Shown: piece after piece, positions 18,314-26,495 of the stretch
How positions within the stretch are numbered: position 1 is the stretch's first letter
How the letters are laid out: each line of letters begins with the position of its first letter
Assembly (NCBI RefSeq): GCF_048006345.1
Contig: NZ_CP180351.1
Span: forward strand, 3,596,001 to 3,660,000
Origin: Marivita sp030148515
GTDB lineage: Bacteria; Pseudomonadota; Alphaproteobacteria; Rhodobacterales; Rhodobacteraceae
Direction: 5' to 3'
DNA: 64,000 nucleotides
Translations under genes and position numbers: made by a program
The notes under the pieces: model-generated
The model's database searches: none
What the model saw: the letters and a program-made list of their open reading frames with translations, nothing else
What the model was told of the DNA's origin: nothing

Positions 18314-18937
18314 ATGGTACGTTTGGCAGCGATTTCGGCAGGTGTGGCAGTTGTCGCGCTTTTGGGTGGGATCTGGTACGCGAGCCAACCCGTTGATGGC
18401 GGCGACAAGTATGCTTCTTGCCGAAACACGCAGGTTGCGGGTGGGGCGGACACGATTGGCGGACCGTTCACGTTGGTCAATTCCGCCGGAGAGACGGTAA
18501 CGGACAAAGATGTGATCACAAAGCCGTCGCTGATCTATTTCGGCTACACGTTCTGCCCGGATGTTTGCCCTCTCGATACGGCCCGAAACGCCGAAGCGAT
18601 CGATCTTCTGGCCGAGCAGGGACATGACGTGACCCCGATCTTCATCTCGATAGATCCGAAGCGTGATACGCCCGAAGTCGTTGGTGATTTCGCAGCGAAC
18701 CTGCACGAAAACATGATCGGACTGACGGGTTCGGAAGAGCAAGTGAAAGCCGCCAGCCAAGCCTATCGCACCTACTTCAGGGCGCAGCCAGGTGATGACG
18801 ATTACTACCTCGTGGACCATTCGACATTCAGTTACCTCGTCATGCCTGAAGACGGATTTGTCGAGTTCTTCCGCCGTGAATTGACCCCCGAGCAGGTTGC
18901 AGAGCGCACCTCTTGCTTCCTTGACGCGGCCAGTTAG
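18314..18937 (+). CDS. senC: SCO1/SenC/PrrC family copper chaperone
   Basis: Membrane-anchored thioredoxin-fold protein that helps assemble the CuA or CuB centres of cytochrome oxidase and in some species links oxidase function to RegB signalling. The 207-aa protein has an N-terminal membrane helix (about 4-22), the copper-binding FCPDVCP (CxxxC), and the distal histidine in YLVDHSTFSYLV. AAGGAG sits just ahead of ATG 18314. It is placed between divergent regB and downstream regA, as in Rhodobacter. Confidence 0.95.
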   Translation: MVRLAAISAGVAVVALLGGIWYASQPVDGGDKYASCRNTQVAGGADTIGGPFTLVNSAGETVTDKDVITKPSLIYFGYTFCPDVCPLDTARNAEAIDLLAEQGHDVTPIFISIDPKRDTPEVVGDFAANLHENMIGLTGSEEQVKAASQAYRTYFRAQPGDDDYYLVDHSTFSYLVMPEDGFVEFFRRELTPEQVAERTSCFLDAAS

Positions 18938-19016
18938 AGCGTCATTTGTGCGTTGATGTTGGAAAATTCGCCGTTAATACTGGCGGATAACGCAAACGCT
19001 ACGGGAGGGAACCACG

Positions 19017-19571
19017 GTGAGCGAGCGTACCGGTGACGATCTTGGGGAAGACAAGAGCCTGCTTCTTGTAGACGACGACGAGCCGTTTCTGCGCCGGTTG
19101 GCCAAGGCTATGGAGAAGCGCGGTTTTGAAGTCGAAACCGCCCAATCGGTCACTGCCGGGTCCGCCATCGCAACGGCTCGGCCGCCCGCTTATGCTGTCG
19201 TCGATCTGCGGTTGGAAGATGGTAACGGGCTCGACGTGGTAGAGGTCATTCGAGACAAGCGCCCTGACAGCCGCGTGGTGGTTCTCACAGGATATGGTGC
19301 GATTGCCACGGCGGTCGCTGCGGTGAAGATTGGCGCGACCGATTACCTGTCCAAACCAGCTGACGCCACTGACATCACAAATGCTTTGCTGGCCAAGGGC
19401 GACGATCTTCCGCCGCCACCCGAAAACCCGATGAGCGCGGATCGTGTCCGTTGGGAACATATTCAGCGCGTTTACGAGCTTTGTGATCGCAACGTGTCAG
19501 AGACCGCGCGCCGTTTGAACATGCACCGCCGCACGTTGCAGCGCATCCTTGCGAAACGATCCCCGCGTTAG
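19017..19571 (+). CDS. regA: Redox response regulator RegA (PrrA/ActR)
   Basis: Cytoplasmic DNA-binding response regulator partner of RegB, controlling respiration, carbon and nitrogen fixation and (where present) photosynthesis genes. The 184-aa protein has an N-terminal receiver with acidic pocket LLLVDDDEP, phospho-acceptor Asp near 63 in VVDLRLEDGNG, and the switch Lys in DYLSKPADATD. A proline linker (DLPPPPENP) leads to a Fis-type helix-turn-helix SETARRLNMHRRTLQRILAKR at the C-terminus. It starts at GTG 19017 behind GGGAGG. The 3' end overlaps the convergent acetyltransferase gene by 4 bp. Confidence 0.96.
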   Translation: MSERTGDDLGEDKSLLLVDDDEPFLRRLAKAMEKRGFEVETAQSVTAGSAIATARPPAYAVVDLRLEDGNGLDVVEVIRDKRPDSRVVVLTGYGAIATAVAAVKIGATDYLSKPADATDITNALLAKGDDLPPPPENPMSADRVRWEHIQRVYELCDRNVSETARRLNMHRRTLQRILAKRSPR

Positions 19572-20056
19572 GTCAGGTCGTAGCGTTTGCTGACCTTGTC
19601 CACCAATTCGCCATTCGCCAAGCGTTGCGCAGGGTAGTGCGCGTACGTCTCGAACCCACGGCTTTGATAATAGGCCAAACCGCCTGTGTTGTCGGCCCGG
19701 ATCGTGGCATTGATCCAGAGATAGCCCAGGTCTTTCGCGGCCTTTCTCGAAGCCTCGAACAGCTTTGATCCGACCCCAAGACCGGTTTTCCCCAAACGCA
19801 CGAAACTGGCTATATCGCAGGCGTCTGGTGGCAGGTCTGGATAGGGTTCAATGAACTGGAACCCAAGGATTTCTCCCGAAACGTCCTCTGCGACATGCCA
19901 TGCGGATTGGGTGGGTGCGCGCTGCATCCACTCCAATATGGTATCCCGTGAAACCCGCGAGGTGTGTGCCGTTGTGCCACCCTTTTCGATGATGGCATCC
20001 AAAAGCTCTGCCATCTGCCGCGCGTCGAGTTTGCCTGCGCGCCGGATTGTGATCAC
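19568..20056 (-). CDS. GNAT family N-acetyltransferase
   Basis: A 162-aa acyl-CoA-dependent acetyltransferase of unknown substrate. The GNAT fold is visible as MITIRRAGKLDARQMAELL, then DISGEILGFQFIEPYP, FVRLGKTGLGVGSKLFEASRKAA (the acetyl-CoA pyrophosphate loop, with GVGSKL in place of the usual Q/R-x-x-G-x-G/A) and INATIRADNTGGLAYYQSRGFE, a typical end of the fold. Translation starts at a GTG at 20056 that overlaps the stop of the HD-domain gene upstream (GTGA), so the two are coupled. It converges on regA with a 4-bp overlap and no terminator between them. Confidence 0.85.
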   Translation of the reverse strand: MITIRRAGKLDARQMAELLDAIIEKGGTTAHTSRVSRDTILEWMQRAPTQSAWHVAEDVSGEILGFQFIEPYPDLPPDACDIASFVRLGKTGLGVGSKLFEASRKAAKDLGYLWINATIRADNTGGLAYYQSRGFETYAHYPAQRLANGELVDKVSKRYDLT

Positions 20057-20649
20057 ACCATTCCTCCGATCAGCGCCGCATGCCGTATCGTGAAGTCATT
20101 GCGCACCTCGACCGGCGGGCGGAGCACGATGGACAGATCTGCAATCAAATCCAGATCAGGCGCGCCAAAGAACCTGTCGGCCTCTGCGCGTGTGAATCCG
20201 GCGATCTGCGTCGCTTCCATCCAGGCGCTGATGCGGTCCGCCTTCTTGATCTGTTTCTTGAGCTTGGCTGGAGTGACGGCAGGCAGGCCAAAGCGAATGT
20301 GAATGGCTGATGTCAGCCTGTCATCCAGCGCACCGTAGCCCGGACCCACCGCTGCCTTGACCGGAGAGATCATGTCCCCGATCACGTATTCTGGCGCATC
20401 GTGCAAAAGCGCCGTCAGTCGTTCAGCCGCCGAGGCTTTGGGGCAAAGACGCCCGAACAGGGTTTCCACCAAAAGCGAATGCTCGGCTACGGAATAGGCA
20501 TAATCCCCAAAGGTCTGCCCGTTCCAGCGCGCCACGAAAGCCAGTCCGTGCGCGATGTCTTCAATTTCGATGTCGACCGGCGTCGGGTCCAGCAGGTCCA
20601 GCCGTCGTCCAGACAACATGCGTTGCCACGCGCGTGGGGGTTTTGCCAT
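20053..20649 (-). CDS. HD-domain hydrolase (YfbR-like nucleotidase type)
   Basis: A 198-aa metal-dependent phosphohydrolase. The HD motifs appear in order: YAYSVAEHSLLVETLFG (first His), ALLHDAPEYVIGDMISPVK (HD pair) and a later Asp in the C-terminal helices. This spacing resembles 5'-deoxynucleotidase YfbR and related HD hydrolases. The start at 20649 (MAKPPRAWQRML) is preferred over an upstream ATG that would add 20 low-complexity residues. It is the first gene of a two-gene unit with the acetyltransferase and diverges from ahcY across 124 bp. The substrate is not determined. Confidence 0.82.
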   Translation of the reverse strand: MAKPPRAWQRMLSGRRLDLLDPTPVDIEIEDIAHGLAFVARWNGQTFGDYAYSVAEHSLLVETLFGRLCPKASAAERLTALLHDAPEYVIGDMISPVKAAVGPGYGALDDRLTSAIHIRFGLPAVTPAKLKKQIKKADRISAWMEATQIAGFTRAEADRFFGAPDLDLIADLSIVLRPPVEVRNDFTIRHAALIGGMV

Positions 20650-20773
20650 GGTGTGCCTCGTTTTCGTCTTGGGTAGAACGCGGCCCCCCGGTTGTAAACA
20701 GCGCCGCATTGCCGGGAGTGCGACCCCGTGCTAACTGCCCTTCCAACCAAGGTTGACATGTGGAGTGCCGGGA

Positions 20774-22162
20774 ATGGCCAAAGATTATATCGTCAAGGAC
20801 ATCGCGCTGGCTGGGTTTGGCCGCAAGGAACTGGACATCGCCGAAACGGAGATGCCGGGCCTGATGGCGCTGCGCGAAGAATATGGCGCGGAGAAGCCGC
20901 TGACCGGGGCGCGTATTGTGGGATCGCTTCACATGACGATCCAAACGGCGGTGCTGATCGAAACGCTCGTAGCGCTGGGCGCTGATGTGCGCTGGGCGTC
21001 CTGCAACATCTTCTCGACGCAGGATCATGCAGCGGCGGCGATCGCAGAGGCAGGCGTGCCGGTCTTTGCGATCAAAGGTCAAACGCTGGAAGAGCATTGG
21101 GATTACCTCGACAAGTCGTTCATGTTCCCCGAAGGCGCGAACATGATCCTCGACGATGGTGGCGATGCGACGCTCTACGTCTTGCTTGGTGCGCGCGCGG
21201 AAGCCGGGGAAGAGATCATTCCCGTGCCGCAATCCGAGGAAGAAGAGGTGATCAAGAAGCAGATCGCCAAGCGTATGGCGCAAAGCCCCGGTTGGTTCAC
21301 CAAGACACGTGATGCGATCAAGGGTGTGTCCGAGGAAACGACCACGGGCGTTCATCGCCTTTATGATCTCCACAAGAAGGGGATGCTGCCGTTCCCCGCG
21401 ATCAACGTGAACGATTCCGTGACCAAGTCGAAGTTCGACAACAAGTACGGCTGCAAGGAATCACTGGTCGATGGCATCCGCCGTGCCACTGACACGATGA
21501 TGGCAGGCAAGGTCGCCGTTGTCTGTGGATATGGTGACGTGGGCAAAGGTTCTGCCGCGTCGCTGGCAGGTGCCGGTGCCCGTGTGAAAGTGACCGAAGC
21601 CGACCCGATCTGTGCGCTTCAGGCCGCGATGGACGGGTTTGAGGTTGTTCTGCTGGAAGACGTGGTCTCGACCGCGGACATCTTCATCACAACCACCGGC
21701 AACAAGGACGTGATCCGTATCGAGCATATGCGCGAGATGAAGGACATGGCCATCGTCGGCAACATTGGCCACTTCGACAACGAAATTCAGGTGGCGTCCT
21801 TGCGCAACCATAAGTGGACGAACATCAAGGAACAGGTGGACATGATCGAGATGCCCTCGGGCAATCGCATCATCCTGCTCTCCGAGGGCCGTCTGCTGAA
21901 TCTCGGCAACGCCACAGGCCACCCGTCTTTCGTGATGTCCGCATCCTTCACAAACCAGGTGCTGGCGCAGATCGAACTGTGGAAGAATGGCGGCGAATAC
22001 GAGAACAAGGTCTACATCCTTCCCAAGCATCTCGACGAAAAAGTCGCCCGCCTGCATCTGGGCCGGATCGGTGTGAAACTCACCCAACTTTCGCCCGAGC
22101 AGGCCGCGTATATCGGCGTCACTCCGGAAGGACCGTTCAAGCCGGAGCACTACCGGTACTAA
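20774..22162 (+). CDS. ahcY: Adenosylhomocysteinase (S-adenosylhomocysteine hydrolase)
   Basis: Cytoplasmic NAD-dependent tetramer that splits SAH into adenosine and homocysteine, keeping methyltransferases free of product inhibition. At 462 aa from ATG 20774 it has the usual family length. Motifs include VRWASCNIFSTQDHAAAAI, MILDDGGDATL, the substrate region AINVNDSVTKSKFDNKYGC, the NAD loop CGYGDVGKGSAASL, and the conserved C-terminal GPFKPEHYRY. A frame extension to 20753 has a poorer start context. No SAH riboswitch consensus was recognised in the 124-bp leader. The stop codon TAA is the first triplet of the 90-bp repeat described at 22160. Confidence 0.97.
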   Translation: MAKDYIVKDIALAGFGRKELDIAETEMPGLMALREEYGAEKPLTGARIVGSLHMTIQTAVLIETLVALGADVRWASCNIFSTQDHAAAAIAEAGVPVFAIKGQTLEEHWDYLDKSFMFPEGANMILDDGGDATLYVLLGARAEAGEEIIPVPQSEEEEVIKKQIAKRMAQSPGWFTKTRDAIKGVSEETTTGVHRLYDLHKKGMLPFPAINVNDSVTKSKFDNKYGCKESLVDGIRRATDTMMAGKVAVVCGYGDVGKGSAASLAGAGARVKVTEADPICALQAAMDGFEVVLLEDVVSTADIFITTTGNKDVIRIEHMREMKDMAIVGNIGHFDNEIQVASLRNHKWTNIKEQVDMIEMPSGNRIILLSEGRLLNLGNATGHPSFVMSASFTNQVLAQIELWKNGGEYENKVYILPKHLDEKVARLHLGRIGVKLTQLSPEQAAYIGVTPEGPFKPEHYRY

Positions 22163-22249
22163 GCCAATCGGCAAAAACCAGCTCACTGAATACGAAAGGC
22201 CCGGCGTTCACGTCTGGGCCTTTTTCCTTTTTGTGTCAGAGGTGTAGTC
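22160..22249. repeat. Direct repeat copy 1: ahcY stop codon and terminator region
   Basis: Ninety bases that begin with the ahcY stop codon, include its terminator, and recur at 26274-26363 with a single mismatch (T at 22228 against A at 26342). After 22249 the two copies diverge, but GCGAT follows directly here and follows after a 9-base gap in copy 2, so the original homology was probably about 95-104 bp. The two copies bracket a 4.1-kb segment. Confidence 0.95.
22196..22226 (+). terminator. Terminator of ahcY
   Basis: AAGGCCCGGCG / CGTCTGGGCCTTT forms a stem with the core AGGCCC pairing to GGGCCT around the loop GGCGTTCACGTCT, followed by TTTTTCC. It lies about 35 bp after the ahcY stop. 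An identical hairpin exists in repeat copy 2 (26310-26340). Confidence 0.85.
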
Positions 22250-22544
22250 GCGATTTCTAGCTATCCAGAAAATCCCATCCTGAAAAGGGCGGTGGTTGGT
22301 CGGCTTGCTTCCATTCGGCGCGCGGATGGCAAAGATAAATCGTTCAAAGAGCGTTCATTCTTTGTCCAACATCAGGTCTCGTGCCAAGCTGGTCTCCTTT
22401 GCAGAAACCAGCTTGAATCACGCCCACACCGCGGTGCGAATCCTTTTTGTCAACACGGCCCAATCTGGAACATAAACTGAACCAGAGGCGCCATTGCGAA
22501 ATAGACCGAATAGTCCGAATACCCTGACGACGGACACTCGCGGA
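22250..22544. other. Intergenic stretch between the ahcY terminator and the regulator gene
   Basis: With 22163-22249 this makes about 380 bp without a supported gene. Short open frames here have no ribosome site or recognisable product. The base composition shifts toward A/T compared with ahcY, which fits the start of an acquired segment. I see no repeat or RNA structure I can name. Confidence 0.6.
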
Positions 22545-23189
22545 TCACAAATGGCGCTGCGGGTTCAAGAGACCTTCACGTACTGCGTATGCCAAGAGTT
22601 CTGCCAGGGAGCGGACGTTCAGCTTTGCCATGAGGCTGGCGCGGTGGTTCTCCACGGTTTTCACACTGATCGAAAAAGTTTCCGCAATTTGCTTCGTGGA
22701 GTGTCCAGCGCAGATTTGGCTGAGAATCTGTCTTTCGCGCTTTGTCAGGGTCAGTTCAACATCCGCGTTAACGGTGATCGCGCGCGCATCACTTGAAAGA
22801 ACCGTGCCTCCGCGCAGGATAGTTGGAATGGCCTCTTCGAACTCGGTGATGTCTCCACGCTTCGTAAAGATGCCGTGCACTCCGGCATGAACCATCTCGT
22901 TCAGAAGGTTGGCCGACGTAATGCCCGTGAAAATGACAATCCGCGTTCCCGGTGACCATCGCTGAACCTCCGTCACAACCGAAATCCCTTGTGCATGTGG
23001 CATTGCAATATCGAGCGTCAGAAGATCAGGTTTGTATTTCTTTGCGGCTACAATCGTAGCCAGACCATCGGTCGCTTCGGCGACAATCTCGATTTCCGAC
23101 AATGAAGACAGGATCTGCATAATCCCGGCGCGCAGCAGCTTGTGATCATCTGCAACAACTGCGGTATACTTAGGAACTTGCATTTTCAC
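22545..23189 (-). CDS. NarL/LuxR-family response regulator
   Basis: Cytoplasmic two-component regulator, 214 aa, probable partner of the DISM histidine kinase 61 bp upstream on the same strand. The receiver has the acidic pair in VVADDHKLLRAGI, the phospho-acceptor Asp near 60 in LLTLDIAMPHAQG, the Thr in VIFTGIT and a Lys in IFTKRGDI. The C-terminal LuxR helix-turn-helix LTKRERQILSQICAGHSTKQIAETFSISVKTVENHRASLMAKL is complete. ATG 23189 and ATG 23183 are both possible starts. Composition is more A/T-rich than the neighbourhood; target genes are unknown. Confidence 0.92.
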   Translation of the reverse strand: MKMQVPKYTAVVADDHKLLRAGIMQILSSLSEIEIVAEATDGLATIVAAKKYKPDLLTLDIAMPHAQGISVVTEVQRWSPGTRIVIFTGITSANLLNEMVHAGVHGIFTKRGDITEFEEAIPTILRGGTVLSSDARAITVNADVELTLTKRERQILSQICAGHSTKQIAETFSISVKTVENHRASLMAKLNVRSLAELLAYAVREGLLNPQRHL

Positions 23190-23250
23190 CTACACGCAAC
23201 TCAAAATTTATCAGCAAGCGTTAAGGAATATGCCAGCGCAATCAAGTATT

Positions 23251-25275
23251 TCATCGGTCTGCCTTTGGGATGCAGACACGCGCGATCGTCCCGCGCCCGG
23301 CTTCGGAAACTAGTTCAAAATGAAAGCCGTTTTCCTCGGTTAACTGTTGCACGATTGAAAGGCCGAGCCCGGACCCAGGGTATTCTCCAGCCCGCTGAAA
23401 CGGCTGCATGATGTCCTTCAACTGAGCTTTTTGTATGCCGGTTCCGCTGTCATGGATTTCAATCCGAACCCATTGATCCGCGCTTCGCGCCCCCATGACG
23501 ATCTTTCCACTGGATGTGTTCTTGATCGCGTTCGAAAGAAGGTTCGTGACAATCCGCATCACGGCAAAAACTGTACCCCGTGACTGCAACGTGCTGGGGA
23601 CCATCACCAGTTTCACACCCTTGCCAGCGGCCTCTTCCTGAAACATGCTGTACGCATGATTGAGCACGGTACCGACCTCGAAAGGTTCGTCGCTGATTAT
23701 TGGCGGAAGTGCCGCGTGTGACACCAGCGAGTCTACCGACTGCGCAGAGTCTGCGGGTTGATGCTCGGTGATATTGCGTCGCAACAATTCGTCCAGATAG
23801 TCGAACGCAGCGTCAATGTCTGCGCTTGCCTTTCCCTTCATGTCGCGCATCGTCAAGCGCAGAGACGTGAGCGGCTGTTGCATGTCATGCGCTGCCGCGG
23901 AAAGGGCTTCGGCCATCGCAAGCTTTTCCTTGGTCGCCCGGATTTCTGCGCGCAAGGAGTTCTCCGTATCAATCCTCATACCGCGCACTTGATAAAACAG
24001 CGCCAGTGAGAACATGAAGACCTCAAACATCAGCGCATACCGCGTCAGAGAATGCGCAAAGGTCAGAAGATGTGTGTCGGAAAGAAATGCTGCGACGAGC
24101 AACCAATAGATCGATGCAGTCAAAACCGTGTTGCCAAGCAAGAAAAGGACGCTGCCTCTAAGCTTGTACACGTACGCCAACACTCCGGACACGGGTGACA
24201 ATGTGAATAACAGGGCCGTCACAGGATAGGTGATATTGCCTGGAATGGGTTGGGGAAGAAGCAGATCACCAAGAGCAAAGATTATGGGCAGAACTGATGC
24301 TATTGCCAGAAAGGTGCAATAGCGAGGCACCGCATTCTCGCCCATCAAATAGGCACGTTGAAAGAACAGAATTCCAACAAGCATCAAATTAAAGAAGATG
24401 CTTTCAATAATGATCGTATCTGCAATCAAGGGATATGGGAAAAACAGATAGAGGTGCCCTCCAAGGTCCAAAAGAGACACCACTACAGACGACACATAAA
24501 TCGTGTAAGGTATCGTCGCGACGTGTCGAATGGCGACCATGAATACCACTGCGACGCTTGCAAACCCTGATGCGAGTGCCAATTTGACGAACGCAGTTAT
24601 CGTCTCAAAACGCCTGCGGTTATCGTAGCCATCCTCGGTTTCGAAGGTCATCGGAAAGCTGGACGACCCGTTGGAATAGGACACGTAAATCGTTGCGGTT
24701 GATTGCGCAGGCAAAGAGAAGGCGACATGCGGGTGAACATCGATTCCATGCCATTCTGAATACTTGAGGTTTTGATAAATGGGGTCTGTCGGTTGAGGTG
24801 CGCCATCCACAATAAGATGGACTGTCATTAAGTTGCGGTACGTCGTGTTGCTGGCAAGCATCCAAGTCTGCGCAGTGTCCGTAGGGTTTTTGACGCGCGT
24901 TTTAAGATGCACGAGGTTCCAAATCCGGCCGAATCCGATCTCTTGTGAAGTCACAGGTTCGAACTTCCCCTCGCGATCCAATGACAGAACATCGTTTAGG
25001 GACGTGCCGGTATATTCGATGTCCCGCGGTGCATAGTCGCCGATGACGTATGCGGTGAACGGGACTGCATCATAAGGCGCATAGTTTGGGTTCAGCAAGA
25101 GAACCGGCGCCTCTGCCCAAAGCGCAGACGCGCTCCAGATCAGAAGAACACCAGCCCACAACGATATCAGCTGTGCTCGTACGGATGAAGCCTGCAGCAA
25201 ACGCTGTTCCTTTTCGGCACGTCTTTGGCATTTTGACAAAGGTTTGCCTCTGGGGAAATGGGGTAAATCACTCAT
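23251..25275 (-). CDS. 7TMR-DISM sensor histidine kinase
   Basis: Membrane sensor kinase, 674 aa from ATG 25275 (a TTG at 25302 would add nine residues). The order is: a basic N-terminus and membrane or signal helix (LISLWAGVLLIWSASALWA), an extracellular DISM-type beta domain of about 170 residues that in relatives binds small or carbohydrate ligands, seven membrane helices (about 215-420), a coiled linker, the H-box EALSAAAHDMQQPLTSLRLTM, and ATPase motifs RIVTNLLSNAIKNT, DSGTGI and GSGLGLSIVQQL. It has no fused receiver; the adjacent regulator supplies it. It is A/T-richer than the core genes, consistent with acquisition. The signal is unknown. Confidence 0.9.
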   Translation of the reverse strand: MSDLPHFPRGKPLSKCQRRAEKEQRLLQASSVRAQLISLWAGVLLIWSASALWAEAPVLLLNPNYAPYDAVPFTAYVIGDYAPRDIEYTGTSLNDVLSLDREGKFEPVTSQEIGFGRIWNLVHLKTRVKNPTDTAQTWMLASNTTYRNLMTVHLIVDGAPQPTDPIYQNLKYSEWHGIDVHPHVAFSLPAQSTATIYVSYSNGSSSFPMTFETEDGYDNRRRFETITAFVKLALASGFASVAVVFMVAIRHVATIPYTIYVSSVVVSLLDLGGHLYLFFPYPLIADTIIIESIFFNLMLVGILFFQRAYLMGENAVPRYCTFLAIASVLPIIFALGDLLLPQPIPGNITYPVTALLFTLSPVSGVLAYVYKLRGSVLFLLGNTVLTASIYWLLVAAFLSDTHLLTFAHSLTRYALMFEVFMFSLALFYQVRGMRIDTENSLRAEIRATKEKLAMAEALSAAAHDMQQPLTSLRLTMRDMKGKASADIDAAFDYLDELLRRNITEHQPADSAQSVDSLVSHAALPPIISDEPFEVGTVLNHAYSMFQEEAAGKGVKLVMVPSTLQSRGTVFAVMRIVTNLLSNAIKNTSSGKIVMGARSADQWVRIEIHDSGTGIQKAQLKDIMQPFQRAGEYPGSGLGLSIVQQLTEENGFHFELVSEAGRGTIARVCIPKADR

Positions 25276-25326
25276 TTCGCTCTGACATACGGCGAAGGCC
25301 AAAAAGGTAAATTAGGTGATTTACCC
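25261..25326. promoter_or_regulatory. Three GGTAAAT/ATTTACC half-sites upstream of the DISM kinase
   Basis: A perfect 11-bp inverted repeat, GGGTAAATCAC at 25261-25271 and GTGATTTACCC at 25316-25326, flanks the kinase start. A third copy, GGTAAAT at 25306-25312, forms a tight palindrome with ATTTACC at 25319-25325 (6-bp spacer). This suggests an operator, possibly for autoregulation by the linked NarL/LuxR-type regulator. The binding protein is inference. Confidence 0.5.
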
Positions 25327-25441
25327 TATAGAAAAGCGCACGACTGTATCGAATACCTACGTTCAGAACATCCACCGGTTGCACCTTTAATGAATGTCTG
25401 GCTGGCGCGGTTCGTTTAACCGCTCACCAAACTGTTCATTA

Positions 25442-26273
25442 GGGTCAGGATGCATTGATTTCGGTCGCACGGCGTGATTCACGGCTCAGAAAATGGAGCG
25501 GTGACATGAGCGACCTTTACTGGCTGACTGACGAGCAGATGGCTAAGCTCGCCCTTTTCTTCCCGAAGTCGCACGGCAAGCCGCGGGTTGATGACAGGCG
25601 GGTTCTGAGTGGGATTATCTTCATCAATCGCAATGGGTTGCGCTGGCGGGACGCGCCTGCCGCCTATGGTCCACACAAGACGCTCTACAGCCGGTGGAAA
25701 CGTTGGAGCGAGAAAGGAATTTTCGCGCGGATGATGGCGGGGTTGGCTACGAACCACGGTGAGAAGACGACCGTGATGATCGATGCAACATACCTGAAGG
25801 CACATCGAACGGCGACCAGCATGGCCGCCAAAAAAGGGGGCGCGGTCGCCTGATCGGTCGCACCAAGGGCGGCATGAACACCAAGCTTCATGCCATCTGT
25901 GACAGCCAGGGACGACCGCTCGATCTGTTCGTCACCGCTGGACAGGTGAGCGACTACATCGGCGCGCGGGCGCTTCTCGGTAGCCTGCCAAACGTCAAAT
26001 GGCTGCTCGGAGATCGCGGCTATGACGCCGACTGGTTCAGGGAAGCGTTGAAAGACAAAGGCATACGCGCCTGCATTCCCGGCCGGAAGCAACGTAAGAC
26101 GCTGATCAAGTACGACAAGCGTCGCTACAAGCGGAGAAATCGTATCGAGATCATGTTCGGCAGGCTCAAGGATTCGCGGCGTGTGACGACCCGCTATGGT
26201 CGATGCCCCGAGGTGTTCCTATCGGCCATCGCACTCGCGGCGACCGTCATCTATTGGTTATAAATCCTGACCC
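25442..26273 (+). mobile_element. IS5-family (IS427-group-like) insertion sequence
   Basis: An 832-bp element with terminal inverted repeats GGGTCAGGAT (25442-25451) and ATCCTGACCC (26264-26273). It is flanked by TA on both sides (25440-25441 and 26274-26275), consistent with a 2-bp target duplication. It encodes one transposase split across two frames. The right TA is the first two bases of repeat copy 2, equivalent to the TA of the ahcY stop codon in copy 1. The group name is assigned from size, ends and frameshift organisation. Confidence 0.88.
25506..26263 (+). CDS. IS5-family transposase made by -1 programmed frameshift
   Basis: DDE transposase of the IS5/DUF4096 type. The first frame starts at ATG 25506 (MSDLYWLTDEQMAKL) and runs to the stop at 25853; the second is open in the -1 frame through 26263. 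A slippery A6-G5 run at 25830-25840 lies just before the first stop, as in other IS427-group elements, so a fused product of about 252 aa is expected. Catalytic residues span both parts: Asp in VMIDATYLKAH (frame 1), Asp in LLGDRGYDADW and Glu in RNRIEIMFGRLKD (frame 2). Both ends and all three residues are present, so the element may still be active. Confidence 0.88.
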
Positions 26274-26363
26274 TAAGCCAATCGGCAAAAACCAGCTCAC
26301 TGAATACGAAAGGCCCGGCGTTCACGTCTGGGCCTTTTTCCATTTTGTGTCAGAGGTGTAGTC
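26274..26363. repeat. Direct repeat copy 2: duplicate of the ahcY terminator region
   Basis: Identical to 22160-22249 except for one base. It starts exactly at the right edge of the insertion sequence with TAAGCC and carries the same terminator hairpin (stem at 26310-26340). No ahcY coding sequence precedes it. It marks the right edge of the 4.1-kb segment that begins after copy 1. Confidence 0.95.
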
Positions 26364-26495
26364 TGCCAAGTCGCGATCAGTCGACCTCAGTTTGGTTTTT
26401 GAGAATTCCGCCAGCGACAAAAGACTTTTGAGGAATCGCACGGACGTGGTTTCATTGCACCATTCAAGCCTACGCATATTCGGTTCGAGGTTGAG

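Noticed and set aside
20650..20773. Possible SAH or SAM riboswitch upstream of ahcY
   Set aside because: I looked for the conserved SAH-aptamer core and SAM-II-like pseudoknot pieces and saw none. The gap is short and also holds a divergent promoter.
22292..22480. Short open frame in the gap after ahcY
   Set aside because: No ribosome site, no recognisable product, and it lies in a region of shifted composition.
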